Positions 11,677-21,525 of a stretch of 64,000 nt of DNA are shown piece by piece. Source of the DNA: Ammoniphilus oxalaticus (GTDB taxonomy: Bacteria; Bacillota; Bacilli; Aneurinibacillales; RAOX-1). A program made the translations under genes and the position numbers. The stretch lies in NCBI RefSeq assembly GCF_003609605.1, contig NZ_MCHY01000011.1, forward strand, positions 62,001 to 126,000, in the 5' to 3' direction. Below the pieces are notes generated by a model. The model saw only the letters and a program-made list of their open reading frames with translations, searched no databases and was not told where the DNA came from. The stretch's first letter is position 1; each line of letters starts with the position of its first letter.

Positions 11677-12457
11677 TACGTTCCCCCCTTTCAGATTCAG
11701 GTTCAATATTTAAATAATCATGCAAGTAGCGATAATCGTCTACTAATAATAAAATCACAGCGACAATATACGTTCGATTTCGTTCCACAGTTTTTCTGCT
11801 TACTTTCACATGTCCCATTAATTCTTTCATTGGCAACTTTTTCGTAGCTAAAAAAGAATTTCGTAACTGCGAGTTATTCGCTACAATTGAGGCGATGGAA
11901 ATAGCGTTCCTTCTCGCGTCAACATGCTTAGGAGATAGATCTGGCAATTCCATTAAATCGATCTTGTATTCTTCAAGCTTCTCTTTGTAATGTTGGATTT
12001 CTTCTCTTCTTAAACTAGACTCATAATCCAACTGATATTGTTCGAGCGAGGCTTGGACTTCAACAGGAGATTGATCGGAATCTTCCTCTCCCTCAATCGT
12101 ATGCTCAAACGCCAGACTGCCACGATGCCTTGCTTCTTTGCGTATATAGTCAATAATCCTGCGTCGGATCACAAGATTAGCGAAAGATAAAAATGAGCTT
12201 CCTTTCCCCTCGCTATAATTCGTAATCGCTTCATCAAAGGCCTCTAAGGCTACACTGAATTCGTCATCTTGCTTTGGATCAATGTATCTTTTGCAGACCT
12301 TTGCAGCGACTTGAGAAATAAAAGGGGTATACTGGCGCAATAATTCATTGCGCGTTTCCACGTCTCCCTGTTGAGCAAAGACAACCTCAGACGTTAAATC
12401 ACGCCCAGTAAATGAGGGATTTGAAGAACGCCTTCCTATGAAGCGACTCAAAAACAT
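11645..12457 (-). CDS. sigI: RNA polymerase sigma factor SigI
   Basis: This 270-residue sigma-70-family protein is of the SigI type. The region 2 core is DEFSVALEAFDEAI and SFLSFANLVIRRRIIDYIRKE. The C-terminal DNA-binding domain has MKELMGHVKVSRKTVERNRTYI (residues about 225-246; key motif KVSRKTVERNR). SigI responds to heat or envelope signals in Bacillus and to polysaccharides in clostridia. GAGGTG lies about six bases before the ATG. The 3' end overlaps rsgI, which encodes its membrane-bound inhibitor. Confidence 0.93.
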   Translation of the reverse strand: MFLSRFIGRRSSNPSFTGRDLTSEVVFAQQGDVETRNELLRQYTPFISQVAAKVCKRYIDPKQDDEFSVALEAFDEAITNYSEGKGSSFLSFANLVIRRRIIDYIRKEARHRGSLAFEHTIEGEEDSDQSPVEVQASLEQYQLDYESSLRREEIQHYKEKLEEYKIDLMELPDLSPKHVDARRNAISIASIVANNSQLRNSFLATKKLPMKELMGHVKVSRKTVERNRTYIVAVILLLVDDYRYLHDYLNIEPESERGERIEEGHRDAGY

Positions 12458-12588
12458 GCTTTCACCTCACAATATAACCATTCGGTAACTTTATTGTTTT
12501 ATGTCCGTTATAAATCGACACCTTTCAAATCATTTTATCCAACACAAGGGAAGCGCGTCCACTTTTTATCGTTTCGTATAAAAATAAA

Positions 12589-12618
12589 AGGGAGATCTCA
12601 CGATTGTAAGATCTCCCT
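12589..12618 (-). terminator. Rho-independent terminator
   Basis: AGGGAGATCT and AGATCTCCCT pair perfectly (10 bp). On the minus strand the stem is followed by TTTTATTTTT. It ends the 12627-13046 gene and insulates sigI. Confidence 0.9.
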
Positions 12619-12626
12619 AAATGTAA

Positions 12627-13046
12627 TTATCTTTGTTTTTCGCGTGTTTGCCATCGGCTTAACCGTTCGCTCAGACGATTGAGTCGCTTTTTCAACATTT
12701 CTTCCCACTCGCGGTCTTTGATCTGTTTGGCCACGATTAGCAAGTCGAGGGCGCTATCAATCTGTTGGCGGAAAACCTGCTCGATGCTTCCTTCATCAAC
12801 AACGGTGCAATTTTCAAATATATTTTGCAACGATTCTTTGCTTATATATTCTTTAAAGTCAATCTCAGGGATATCGTCAGTTTGCGCGTACTCGCATATA
12901 ATCTCGTACTCTTCCTCCACCTTCGGATGTACGTCAATACGGTTACAAACTGGACAGTGCAGGATTGGCACATTATTAATGTAAGTTCGATAATGGCGCA
13001 AACTCCCTAAAGCGCCAATCATGCTAGCTCCGCAACAAAAACTCAT
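12627..13046 (-). CDS. Uncharacterised zinc-finger-like protein
   Basis: This 139-residue protein begins MSFCCGASMIGALGSLRHYR and contains CPVCNRIDVHP (about residues 33-43). The two cysteine pairs could form a zinc ribbon resembling YgiT-type fingers. The C-terminal half is helical and rich in Lys, Glu and Arg. GGGAGG lies about nine bases upstream of the ATG at 13046, and an upstream extension of 11 codons is unlikely. It stands alone between gcvH and sigI with its own terminator. I do not recognise a function. Confidence 0.7.
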   Translation of the reverse strand: MSFCCGASMIGALGSLRHYRTYINNVPILHCPVCNRIDVHPKVEEEYEIICEYAQTDDIPEIDFKEYISKESLQNIFENCTVVDEGSIEQVFRQQIDSALDLLIVAKQIKDREWEEMLKKRLNRLSERLSRWQTREKQR

Positions 13047-13266
13047 AAGACACTTCCTCCCTCCCCACCGGAACAACACACGATGGTGTAGCCGACACTA
13101 TTTTCATCTATATTCAATTGTAGTTGAGCATATCTACTTTTCATAGACTTAAATGTTGGATTGAATGGCTAAAAAAAGAAGCCCTTGGGAATGGATGGTT
13201 GCGCTGGTATCATTACCCATCCCGCAGAAATCATCCACTTACCTTGATCAAACATAAAAACGAAAA

Positions 13267-13288
13267 AGGTGACTTGTCCAAGTCACCT
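13267..13288 (-). terminator. Terminator of gcvH
   Basis: AGGTGACT and AGTCACCT form a stem followed on the minus strand by TTTTTCGTTTTT, starting seven bases past the gcvH stop. Confidence 0.9.
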
Positions 13289-13294
13289 CCTCCA

Positions 13295-13675
13295 TTAACC
13301 TTTAACAAAAGCTTCGTATTGCTCCGCAGATAATAATTGATCCACTTGCGCGGCATCGGCTAATTCAACCGCGATCATCCACGCCTTCTCATACGGCGAT
13401 TCATTCACAAATTCAGGAGAGTCTTCAAGCTCAGCATTCACTTCTACTACCTTGCCGCTGACAGGGGAATAAAGTTCTGAAACCGTCTTAACGGACTCAA
13501 CCGTGCCAAACGTATCATTCACGGCGATCTCATCTCCGACAGATGGCAACTCAACAAACACAATGTCCCCTAACTCAGATTGGGCGAAATCAGTAATGCC
13601 GATGTAAGCTTTGTTTCCTTCTACACGAACCCACTCATGTTCTTTACTGTACTTTAACTGGGTAGGCAAATTCAT
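13295..13675 (-). CDS. gcvH: Glycine cleavage system H protein
   Basis: This 126-residue lipoyl carrier protein has the conserved [13 protein letters not shown] start and the lipoylated lysine in [15 protein letters not shown] (about residue 62). It shuttles the aminomethyl group between GcvP and GcvT; in Bacillales it is also an intermediate in lipoate assembly. It is monocistronic here, with the other glycine cleavage genes not in the window, as is normal for Bacillus. AAAGGAGG precedes the ATG. Confidence 0.96.
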   Translation of the reverse strand: MNLPTQLKYSKEHEWVRVEGNKAYIGITDFAQSELGDIVFVELPSVGDEIAVNDTFGTVESVKTVSELYSPVSGKVVEVNAELEDSPEFVNESPYEKAWMIAVELADAAQVDQLLSAEQYEAFVKG

Positions 13676-13753
13676 GTATTGTTCCTCCTTTATGTATGGT
13701 CCCCTTTATTTTACCACATCTAACCAGTTATTGGCGATTCCATCACGGCGTAA

Positions 13754-14545
13754 TTAATAGCCAATTTCAATTTTATAGCCCGAATATTTTCTTACATTTA
13801 AAACTGCGCCTTCAAACAATAAATATTGCCCCTTAATCCCAATTAATCTATCTTGTAACAACGGTTGTTTATCCAGGTTATAGGTCCTCACTTTTTCCAA
13901 ACTCTCTAACAGCGGGTAGACGATCTCGATCCAATCTTCCTGTTCAATCGCGTAGCGCTTGTACTCTTCTGGAAAATACGAAAAGGCTTGCTCGCGTAGT
14001 TCAAGCAGATCAAGCAGTTCCGCTTCCCCGCGCAACATTTTGCGCCAATTTGTTTTATCTGGCAAATGTTGCGACAAGGCAACCTCAAGCTCGCCCGCTG
14101 TTTTGCGATTGGGTGTTTCCGCTATCGGGATCGCTTGAATTGCTCCCTGGTCCACCCATCGTTTCATTTCATTCTGTTTACGCGTAACCCCGACTTTAAT
14201 ACCGCTGCTTACCGCGAGATACACATAGTGCGGGATCATACAATAAGCTTCGCCGAATTCAGCATCGCGACACGTTCCTTCATCGTAATGACAGTCATGG
14301 GGTCGAACGATGCACAAATCTGTCTCAGGCAAAGAGATCACACACGGATAACAGTAGCCGCTTTGATACGTCTTTTTAATCTTGCGTCCGCATTTCACGC
14401 ATTCAATTTCCCCTAAAAAAGAGACGCGGACTTCTCTTCCTAATAGATCATTTAATGTAACTTGTTCATCCCCAAGCGGCAAGTAATATGTGATCGGACT
14501 TGAGTACTCATGCTTTAATCCTTGTAAAAAACCACGAACAAACAT
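13754..14545 (-). CDS. DUF2797 family protein
   Basis: This 263-residue protein has a treble-clef-like cysteine cluster: CVKCGRKI, GYCYPCV, CIVRPHDCHYDEGTCRD (motif C-x7-C-x6-C), then AYCMIPHYVYLAVSSGIKVGVTR. The last segment (HYVYLAVSSGIKVGVTR) resembles the GIY-YIG-like part of the DUF2797 family. The function is unknown. GGGAGGGG lies immediately upstream of the ATG at 14545. It is transcribed alone between gcvH and an ABC ATPase terminator. Confidence 0.85.
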   Translation of the reverse strand: MFVRGFLQGLKHEYSSPITYYLPLGDEQVTLNDLLGREVRVSFLGEIECVKCGRKIKKTYQSGYCYPCVISLPETDLCIVRPHDCHYDEGTCRDAEFGEAYCMIPHYVYLAVSSGIKVGVTRKQNEMKRWVDQGAIQAIPIAETPNRKTAGELEVALSQHLPDKTNWRKMLRGEAELLDLLELREQAFSYFPEEYKRYAIEQEDWIEIVYPLLESLEKVRTYNLDKQPLLQDRLIGIKGQYLLFEGAVLNVRKYSGYKIEIGY

Positions 14546-14566
14546 TTCTTCCCCTCCCAATAGAAA

Positions 14567-14602
14567 AAGTCTTGCTCATAGGCTTTCAACCTAGCAAGAC
14601 TT
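14567..14602 (-). terminator. Terminator of the MFS/ABC unit
   Basis: AAGTCTTGCT and AGCAAGACTT form a 10-bp stem with a 16-nt loop. On the minus strand TTTTTC follows the stem, about 20 bases past the ABC ATPase stop. Confidence 0.88.
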
Positions 14603-14623
14603 GTTATGATCTCGATTGTCTCT

Positions 14624-15355
14624 CTAATGAGACAGTAACTTTCCTAAGAATTCCTTTGTGCGTTCATTTTGTGGATTTGAAAAAATATCAACAGGTTGTC
14701 CTTCTTCTTGAATCACACCTTTATCCATAAAGATGACTCGATCGGCCACTTCGCGGGCAAAACCCATTTCATGGGTGACAACGACCATCGTCATCCCTTC
14801 CTTCGCTAAATCTTTCATAACCGATAATACCTCACCAACTAATTCGGGGTCAAGCGCGGAGGTTGGTTCGTCAAATAGAATGATTTTCGGGTCCATCGCC
14901 AACGCGCGAGCAATCGCCACCCGCTGCATTTGACCTCCAGATAATTTTTCTGGATAAACGTCGGCCTTGTCAGCCAAACCCACCTTACCCAACAATAGCA
15001 TCGCTTGCTCCCTTGTTTGCGCGCCTGGCTTTTTTAGAACTTTCATCGGAGCTAACATTATGTTTTCCAAAACGGTTTTGTGCGGGAAAAGATTAAACTG
15101 TTGGAACACCATGCCGACCTCCGTCCGCACCTTATTGATGTCGATGTTGGCGTCCGTCAAATCTTTCCCATTAATAATGACATGCCCGCTCGTAATTTCT
15201 TCTAAGGCATTTAGGCAACGCAAAAATGTGCTTTTACCTGAACCTGACGGGCCGATCACACAGACCAACTCACCTTCATTAATCTCGCAATCGATTCCTT
15301 TCAGCACTTGCAAATCGCCATAATATTTATGCAGTTCTTTCACTTGAATCATCAT
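14624..15355 (-). CDS. Polar amino-acid ABC transporter ATPase (GlnQ-like)
   Basis: This 243-residue ABC ATPase is of the GlnQ/HisP type. It shows Walker A GPSGSGKS, the Q-loop [12 protein letters not shown], the signature [15 protein letters not shown], Walker [15 protein letters not shown] and the switch [10 protein letters not shown]. Such ATPases power uptake of polar amino acids. Unusually, no permease or binding-protein gene is adjacent. It overlaps the end of an MFS gene by four bases, so it is translated from an MFS-ABC mRNA and must borrow membrane partners encoded elsewhere. Confidence 0.9.
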   Translation of the reverse strand: MMIQVKELHKYYGDLQVLKGIDCEINEGELVCVIGPSGSGKSTFLRCLNALEEITSGHVIINGKDLTDANIDINKVRTEVGMVFQQFNLFPHKTVLENIMLAPMKVLKKPGAQTREQAMLLLGKVGLADKADVYPEKLSGGQMQRVAIARALAMDPKIILFDEPTSALDPELVGEVLSVMKDLAKEGMTMVVVTHEMGFAREVADRVIFMDKGVIQEEGQPVDIFSNPQNERTKEFLGKLLSH

Positions 15356-16521
15356 GGTTCACACCCTTTCAATGGTTGTTTATACGACCCACTTGACTTG
15401 CTCGGTCGCAGTCCAAGTAGGAAATAGACGATAAACACGAGCGACAAGGAGTAAAACAGACTATTTGGGTGAATATGTTCAATCCCTGTTCCCGTCACAC
15501 TCGGGCCGATGATACTGCCTATACTAAACAAAATAGCTGCCAGCGCATTCCCTGTTGGCAACAATCGCCCCGGAAGCGTGTCCGCCAAAAAAGCAAGCCC
15601 CAGTGAGAAAAAGGAACCAACGACACTGCCCGCCAATATGGCTAGAATGAGGATACCGCTCACCTGACCATCCATTAAAGGAACTGCCAAGAAAGCGAGA
15701 GATCCGATCAACGCGGCTCCCATCAACACCTTCTTCCGACCGATTCGATCGCTTAACATCCCCAGCGGAAGTTGGGTTATAATCCCTCCAGCCGCGAAGG
15801 AAAACAAAATGATTGGGACCCATTCGGCGCCAATTCCTGTTCGCAAAGCATAAATCGGGAAGCTTCCATTCAATACCGCCTCCAAATAACCGTACATAAA
15901 GGCGGGAATAAGCGCAAACCAACCGATCGCGAATGCCGTCCGATAAGAGCCAACTCGGCTGCGTTGTTCTACTTGGGCAGGGAACTCGTTTTCCAATCTA
16001 ATTACAAAAAGGAAGGAAATAAAATATAACGCGCAGACAACAATGAACGGGAGGTATTCGTTAATAAATGAAAGGTTAACGCCAAACGGACCGATCATAA
16101 AGCCGCTTCCATACGCTAATCCGTAGATAGAAATACTTCGTCCCCGCAAATGCGCGGGACTGCTTGATGTAATCCAAAGTTGCGACGTGTAATGGAGCGC
16201 GCTATCGCCCACCCCGATCATGAACCGCAACATAAACCACCACCACAGATGCTCCCAAAACGGGATCATTGCCGAGGCGATGAAAACAACGATAACACCA
16301 AATAACAACATCTTTTTATAGCCAAATCTTCGCAACGGCTTCTCTACGAAAAAAGAAGCGAAGAACATCCCAATATATAAGGCTGCGGCATTCCAGCCGT
16401 TTAACGTGGATGAGTATCCCGCTGTTTCTATCATAATCGAAAGCAAGGGCAATGTTAACCCTTGACTCATCCCCGCAATCGCGATGGCTAACACTAACGT
16501 AAAAAACTTTCTGCTTTCCAT
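15352..16521 (-). CDS. MFS transporter (YfkF/YcaD-like)
   Basis: This 389-residue protein has about 12 hydrophobic helices. It has the MFS signature between helices 2 and 3 ([15 protein letters not shown]) and a repeat of it in the second half ([16 protein letters not shown]). The substrate cannot be told from sequence. The ATG at 16521 has ACGGAG eight bases upstream. It is cotranscribed with the downstream amino-acid ABC ATPase, which hints at, but does not prove, an amino-acid or drug-related role. Confidence 0.85.
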   Translation of the reverse strand: MESRKFFTLVLAIAIAGMSQGLTLPLLSIMIETAGYSSTLNGWNAAALYIGMFFASFFVEKPLRRFGYKKMLLFGVIVVFIASAMIPFWEHLWWWFMLRFMIGVGDSALHYTSQLWITSSSPAHLRGRSISIYGLAYGSGFMIGPFGVNLSFINEYLPFIVVCALYFISFLFVIRLENEFPAQVEQRSRVGSYRTAFAIGWFALIPAFMYGYLEAVLNGSFPIYALRTGIGAEWVPIILFSFAAGGIITQLPLGMLSDRIGRKKVLMGAALIGSLAFLAVPLMDGQVSGILILAILAGSVVGSFFSLGLAFLADTLPGRLLPTGNALAAILFSIGSIIGPSVTGTGIEHIHPNSLFYSLSLVFIVYFLLGLRPSKSSGSYKQPLKGCEP

Positions 16522-16672
16522 GTTGACCACTCCGTCTGTCGTTCAAAAATCTACCTATTTCTTAACATAATTTCATCCTCAGTGGACCTTACGCCTACCC
16601 GAAATCGTCCCCATACAATCTGCTATCATCGCTTGCTTTTGCCCTCAGCAAGGTAACTTTAAACAAAAAAAA

Positions 16673-16700
16673 GAGTAGGATAAATGAATTATTCCTACTC
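16673..16700 (-). terminator. Terminator of ctaB
   Basis: GAGTAGGA and TCCTACTC pair around a 12-nt loop. On the minus strand eight T residues follow immediately. Confidence 0.9.
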
Positions 16701-16773
16701 AGATCACTTTGTTTATTAGTTTAACCTATTCTTTTATTTTACACAAAAACAATTTCAATGGTCTAGCGGATCC

Positions 16774-17751
16774 TTAAATGACCACATCCACCATCATAAT
16801 CACACAGGAAACGACTAAGTACAGCAAAGAATACAGGAACATCGAACGAGCCCATTTCATATCATCCTTTGCGAAGAAACCTTTAACAGCTAAAGCAAGC
16901 CACCCAAGTCCGAGCGCCGCAGCGGAAATAAAGTACAACTTCCCAACGATACCCGCTTCATACATGAACAGAGAAACAGGAACCAACGCTGCCGTCCAAA
17001 GTAAAATTTGACGCTTTGTTTCAAGAAATCCGTTCGTAACAGGCAACATATGATAGCCAGCCTCACGGTACTCATCCGCCTTCATCATCGCTAAGGCAAG
17101 AAAGTGCGGAATCTGCCATAAAAACAGAAATGAAAATAAGAGCCAAGCGCCTTGTTCCAAATTGCCCGTTACTGCCGCCCAACCAATGATTGGCGGGACT
17201 GCCCCTGAGATCGCGCCGACCACCGTATTCAAGTGGGTTGTTCTTTTCATCCAAGCCGTATAGACAACGACGTAGAAGAAAGCGCCGATTATACCGAGTA
17301 AAGCCGCCAAGCCGTTTTCTGCGGTTAAACCAAGCACTGTTGTCCCCGCAATGATTAGAAGCATGCCGTAACCTAATGCTGTTTTCGCCGACATTCGACC
17401 TGTCGCAATCGGCCGCTCCATCGTTCGCTCCATTTTAATATCTAAATCGCGGTCTAAATAGTTGTTTAACACACAGGAACCTGCCATAACAAGTGAGCCG
17501 CCAAGGATCGTATACAATAACAACATAAAATCAAATGATCCCTTCCAAGCGGAAGCCAACCAAAAACCGGTTACAATTACAATTAAATTCGACCTGACAA
17601 TCCCAGGCTTGGTCACTTGGACATAATCACGCCACGTCAACGGCCCCAAATCTTGTTCAACCGAAGATAACGCCTCTACCGTATCTTGTTCCTGAGAATA
17701 AGTCGCGGATGTTTCCAATTTCATACTCCTTCCAACTATCTCTGCTTTCAT
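16774..17751 (-). CDS. ctaB: Heme O synthase (protoheme IX farnesyltransferase)
   Basis: This UbiA-type prenyltransferase of up to 325 residues attaches a farnesyl group to heme b, giving heme O for cytochrome oxidases. The first aspartate-rich motif NNYLDRDLDIKMERTMERP is diagnostic (key residues N-x3-D-x-D-x2-M-x-R-T). About nine transmembrane helices follow. The start is uncertain: the ATG at 17751 has a weak ribosome site. A GGAAGGAG near 17730 favours a start about ten codons later, possibly a TTG. No ctaA is adjacent. Confidence 0.93.
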   Translation of the reverse strand: MKAEIVGRSMKLETSATYSQEQDTVEALSSVEQDLGPLTWRDYVQVTKPGIVRSNLIVIVTGFWLASAWKGSFDFMLLLYTILGGSLVMAGSCVLNNYLDRDLDIKMERTMERPIATGRMSAKTALGYGMLLIIAGTTVLGLTAENGLAALLGIIGAFFYVVVYTAWMKRTTHLNTVVGAISGAVPPIIGWAAVTGNLEQGAWLLFSFLFLWQIPHFLALAMMKADEYREAGYHMLPVTNGFLETKRQILLWTAALVPVSLFMYEAGIVGKLYFISAAALGLGWLALAVKGFFAKDDMKWARSMFLYSLLYLVVSCVIMMVDVVI

Positions 17752-17885
17752 CCAACCCGTTCATATTACACTGTTGTCACTGTCAATTAAAGATAGTTTA
17801 TACCTATGAATATAGTTTTAATATATTAATTTAATTGTAAAATGATCTTGGCTCGATGTCAAGCAAGCAATACCCGTTGTTTCGC

Positions 17886-17915
17886 TTGACTATCTTCGCT
17901 GTTTTCATGCATAAT
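17886..17915 (+). promoter_or_regulatory. SigA promoter of the proBAC operon
   Basis: TTGACT (17886-17891) and CATAAT (17910-17915) are separated by 18 bp and precede the T-box leader by about ten bases. Confidence 0.65.
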
Positions 17916-17924
17916 GAACTTAAA

Positions 17925-18195
17925 AAAAGATTGCTTATAAATGATAGAGTCAACACTAATCTAATAGCGATAATTGGGGAATCGGATCAAGTGTCATGTG
18001 TCGCAGAGAGTGATGGTCGCGGCTGAAAACCATCGCCATTATGCCTAGTCTGTCCTGCCCCATAGCTTTTCAGGAGTGAATCCTGAACAGGGACGACCCT
18101 GTTATCAACGTAAAGTGGGCAGTAAATGCCAATCAAGGTGGTACCGCGGAAGAACCCTTTCGTCCTTATTTTTTAAGGATGAAAGGGTTTTTTAC
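17925..18195 (+). promoter_or_regulatory. T-box leader, proline type, with terminator
   Basis: The conserved T-box AAGGTGGTACCGCGG is at 18135-18149. It is followed by a terminator stem AACCCTTTCGTCCTTA/TAAGGATGAAAGGGTT (18154-18188) and a T run. The likely specifier codon is CCT (Pro) at 18044-18046, followed by A as expected. Uncharged tRNA-Pro would stabilise the antiterminator and switch on proBAC. The specifier assignment rests on position and on the downstream genes. Confidence 0.9.
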
Positions 18196-18226
18196 TAAAA
18201 CTCTCCAACCGAAGGTGTGATCAGAC

Positions 18227-19366
18227 GTGCTGCAAATTCTGCAGGAGAAAAAAAGGTGTAGGATTGTCGTTAAAATTGGAAGCAGTTCCTTAACAGAGAA
18301 AGCGGGCGGCATTTCGCTTTCTAAGTTAACAGACCATGTCGACGCCCTCGCTTATATGAAACAGTTAGGTCATGAAGTCATTTTAGTTTCATCAGGGGCG
18401 GTTGCCGCCGGGTTTCATTCGCTTGGCTTTGCCCAACGCCCTTCATCTATGGAAATGATACAAGCTACCGCCGCTGTCGGACAAGGGTTGCTTATCTATA
18501 CGTATTCACAGGCTTTTTCAAAATTTCACATTCCGGTCGCTCAATTGCTGCTGACACGACGCGATTTTTCAACAAGGCAGCAATTTACAAACGCCCATAA
18601 TACACTAACTGCCCTGCTGCAACGTGGAGCGGTCCCAATCATCAACGAAAACGACACCGTCTCAATCGATGAGTTAACTTTTGGCGATAACGATATGTTG
18701 TCCGCCCTTGTCGCCGGAGCCATTCACGCTGATTTGCTAATCATTTTGACGGATACAGACGGGCTGTATAACGCCAATCCACGCACAGATCCAACCGCTA
18801 AAAAAATTCCGCTCGTGGAAAAGATTACGCCAGAAATTGAGGCAATGGCCTCCGGGGCTGGCTCTGATGTCGGCACAGGCGGCATGAGATCCAAGGTGAT
18901 CGCCGCTAAAACTGCTCTATCCTTCGGCGTGAAAGTATTTGTCGGCGAAGGGGTTGGCCAGGAAAAGCTGTATCAAATCCTCGAGGGGAATGGAAACGGA
19001 ACCTACTTTGGCTCAACCGAACTTTCCACGATGAATAACAAAAAACAGTGGATTGCTTTTCACGCGGATGTTAAAGGATGCCTAGTCGTCGACGGCGGGG
19101 CAAAAATGGCGTTAATGGAAATGGGAAAGAGCCTCCTCCCGTCTGGAATCATCGAAGTGCGCGGCCAATTTGCGCAAGGCGATATCGTTGAAGTGATCAC
19201 CGCTTACGGTGACCGTCTTGGAAAAGGAGTCGTTAATTACGCATCCGATCTAATTGAACAAGCGATGGGACACGATTCACAATATGCAATGTCACTCGGT
19301 TCGGGAAACAACCGACCCGAAATCATTCATCGCGATGAATGGGTATCTTATGAATGGAGGGAATAA
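18227..19366 (+). CDS. proB: Glutamate 5-kinase
   Basis: This 379-residue enzyme phosphorylates glutamate, the first step of proline synthesis. It has an amino-acid kinase domain with VVKIGSSSLT near the start, INENDTVS, FGDNDMLSA and GTGGMRSKV. A C-terminal PUA domain covers about residues 280-370. The start is the GTG at 18227 with GAAGGTG upstream; no better ATG exists in frame. It is the first gene of proB-proA-proC under the proline T-box. Confidence 0.95.
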   Translation: MLQILQEKKRCRIVVKIGSSSLTEKAGGISLSKLTDHVDALAYMKQLGHEVILVSSGAVAAGFHSLGFAQRPSSMEMIQATAAVGQGLLIYTYSQAFSKFHIPVAQLLLTRRDFSTRQQFTNAHNTLTALLQRGAVPIINENDTVSIDELTFGDNDMLSALVAGAIHADLLIILTDTDGLYNANPRTDPTAKKIPLVEKITPEIEAMASGAGSDVGTGGMRSKVIAAKTALSFGVKVFVGEGVGQEKLYQILEGNGNGTYFGSTELSTMNNKKQWIAFHADVKGCLVVDGGAKMALMEMGKSLLPSGIIEVRGQFAQGDIVEVITAYGDRLGKGVVNYASDLIEQAMGHDSQYAMSLGSGNNRPEIIHRDEWVSYEWRE

Positions 19367-19368
19367 AC

Positions 19369-20616
19369 ATGAGTGAACTTTTACAAAAAGGGAAAGCGGC
19401 CAAACAAGCCGCAAAAACATTAGGACAAGCATCAACTGAATTGAAAAATAAAGCATTACAAGCGATTGCGGATGGATTATCAGCCAATCATACTCCGATC
19501 CTCGCGGCAAACAAACAAGATGTGGAGCGGGCCAAAGCAGCCAACACGTCAGCCGCTATTTTAGATCGACTCATTCTAACCGAACAACGGATACAAGATA
19601 TGGTCACCGGCGTCAAGCAAGTGATTGAGTTAGCGGATCCACTTGGTGAAATTATGGAGTCATATGACCGTCCAAACGGAATTAAGATTGATAAAGTGAG
19701 AGTGCCGTTAGGCGTTATCGGGATAATCTACGAGGCCCGTCCAAACGTAACTGCTGACGCGGCGGCGCTGTGCTTGAAAACGGGCAACTGCGCTTTCCTG
19801 CGCGGCAGTTCTTCCGCTCTTGAATCGAATAAAGCAATTGTGAAAGTGGTTCAAGAAGCGCTAACGAGCGTTGGCTTACCTGCGACAGCTGTTCAATTAC
19901 TTGAAGATACGTCCTACGAGACGTCTGATCAAATGTTACAAATGAATCAATTCTTAGATGTATTGATCCCTCGCGGCGGAGCGGGATTAATTGAGCATGT
20001 CGTCAAAAACGCGACAGTGCCTGTGCTTGAAACCGGAATCGGTAACTGTCACGTCTATATCGATGAGGCGGCGGAACCGACGATGGCGGTCAACATTGCC
20101 CTCAACGCAAAAACACAACGACCTGGCGTCTGCAACGCTGTTGAAACCCTTTTGGTACACAAAGATTGGGGAGTCGAATCCCTTAACAAACTAATTTCAG
20201 CGTTAAATGAACAAAAGGTTAAAGTGAGGGCTTGCTCACAAACGAAGCAAACGATCAGCGATCTTGATGCTGCAGATGAATCTGATTGGGCAACAGAATA
20301 CCTTGATCTAACCGTCGCGTTAAAATTGGTTGATTCCGTAGAGGCTGCGATTGAACATATCGATCAGTACGGCAGCGGGCACTCAGAATGTATCGTAACG
20401 GAAAATGAGCAACATGCCCGTAAATTTTTGAATGAAGTTGACGCCGCAGCTGTGTATCACAATGTATCCACCCGCTTTACAGACGGATTTGAATTTGGCT
20501 TCGGCGCAGAAATTGGCATTAGCACACAAAAACTACATGCGCGCGGCCCAATGGGATTGAAAGAACTCACTTCTTACAAGTACATCTTACAAGGAACGGG
20601 ACAAATCAGATCATAG
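19369..20616 (+). CDS. proA: Gamma-glutamyl phosphate reductase
   Basis: This 415-residue NADPH-dependent aldehyde dehydrogenase-like enzyme makes glutamate 5-semialdehyde from ProB's product. EARPNVTADAAALCLKTGN and ETGIGNCHVYID are present; the catalytic cysteine lies in RPGVCNAVETLLVH. GGAGGG seven bases before the ATG at 19369 fixes the start, two bases after the proB stop. The two enzymes normally act as a complex because glutamyl phosphate is labile. Confidence 0.95.
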   Translation: MSELLQKGKAAKQAAKTLGQASTELKNKALQAIADGLSANHTPILAANKQDVERAKAANTSAAILDRLILTEQRIQDMVTGVKQVIELADPLGEIMESYDRPNGIKIDKVRVPLGVIGIIYEARPNVTADAAALCLKTGNCAFLRGSSSALESNKAIVKVVQEALTSVGLPATAVQLLEDTSYETSDQMLQMNQFLDVLIPRGGAGLIEHVVKNATVPVLETGIGNCHVYIDEAAEPTMAVNIALNAKTQRPGVCNAVETLLVHKDWGVESLNKLISALNEQKVKVRACSQTKQTISDLDAADESDWATEYLDLTVALKLVDSVEAAIEHIDQYGSGHSECIVTENEQHARKFLNEVDAAAVYHNVSTRFTDGFEFGFGAEIGISTQKLHARGPMGLKELTSYKYILQGTGQIRS

Positions 20617-20636
20617 TGAGGAGACGTGAGATTCAG

Positions 20637-21476
20637 ATGCTAACAAATAAAAAAATCTGTTTTGTCGGCGCAGGGTCAATGGCCGAAGCGGTGCTGGCCG
20701 GTATACTTAACCAACGGATCGTCAAACCCGGCGCGATTAGTATTACGAACCGCAGCGACCGATTCCGCTTGGATGAACTCGTTTATAACTTTGGAGTCGT
20801 TGCCGATGCCGATCAAAAAGAAAAATACATTCGCGAAGCCGACATTTTGATATTAGCTATGAAACCGAACGATGTGGAGAGCGCCATTGCGGAAATCAAA
20901 GCGCTCACCCATTCCGATCAGCTTATCATTTCCGTAATCGCCGGGATTACAACAACGTTTATTTCTAAGCAATTTGGCCATCATGCGCCAATTGTCCGAG
21001 CGATGCCGAATACATCGGCGACGATTGGACAGTCAGCGACCGGACTTTGCCAAGGGGCGACGGCCACGTCCGAACACCTTGCAACCGCTTCGCGCATTTT
21101 TGAAGCGATTGGAATGGTTGTGACTGTTGAAGAAGCGCAGTTGGATGCGGTTACTGGCGTCTCTGGCAGCGGTCCCGCTTACATCTATTATATAGCGGAA
21201 GCGATATTGGCAGGCGCGATGGAAGCCGGGCTCGATCAGGAGATGGCGCGCGAGCTCACCCTACAAACAATCATCGGGGCAGCTCAAATGTTACATGAAA
21301 CGGGCGAAACCCCAACCGCGCTGCGCGAAAAGGTAACTTCCCCGAACGGCACAACACAGGCAGGATTAGATACGTTGCGTTCACACAAAGTCGATGAAGC
21401 CATCGTTTCCTGCATCCTTAAAGCAAAAGAACGCTCAATTGAACTTGGAACTGAACTCACCCGTTCCAAAGCTTAA
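20637..21476 (+). CDS. proC: Pyrroline-5-carboxylate reductase
   Basis: This enzyme of about 279 residues performs the last step of proline synthesis. It has the N-terminal Rossmann motif FVGAGSMAEA, the central VRAMPNTSATIG, and C-terminal VTGVSGSGPAYIY and SPNGTTQAGL. The ATG at 20637 matches family N-termini. An in-frame GTG at 20616 overlapping the proA stop is an alternative, as GAGGAG lies between the two. It completes a three-gene proline operon. Confidence 0.94.
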   Translation: MLTNKKICFVGAGSMAEAVLAGILNQRIVKPGAISITNRSDRFRLDELVYNFGVVADADQKEKYIREADILILAMKPNDVESAIAEIKALTHSDQLIISVIAGITTTFISKQFGHHAPIVRAMPNTSATIGQSATGLCQGATATSEHLATASRIFEAIGMVVTVEEAQLDAVTGVSGSGPAYIYYIAEAILAGAMEAGLDQEMARELTLQTIIGAAQMLHETGETPTALREKVTSPNGTTQAGLDTLRSHKVDEAIVSCILKAKERSIELGTELTRSKA

Positions 21477-21525
21477 ACATGAATAGAACGTTAAACTATT
21501 TGAGATAAAGGCAGGAATTTTATTC

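Noticed and set aside
13124-13333. 69-codon plus-strand frame near gcvH
   Set aside because: It runs through the gcvH terminator into gcvH antisense and has no coding signals.
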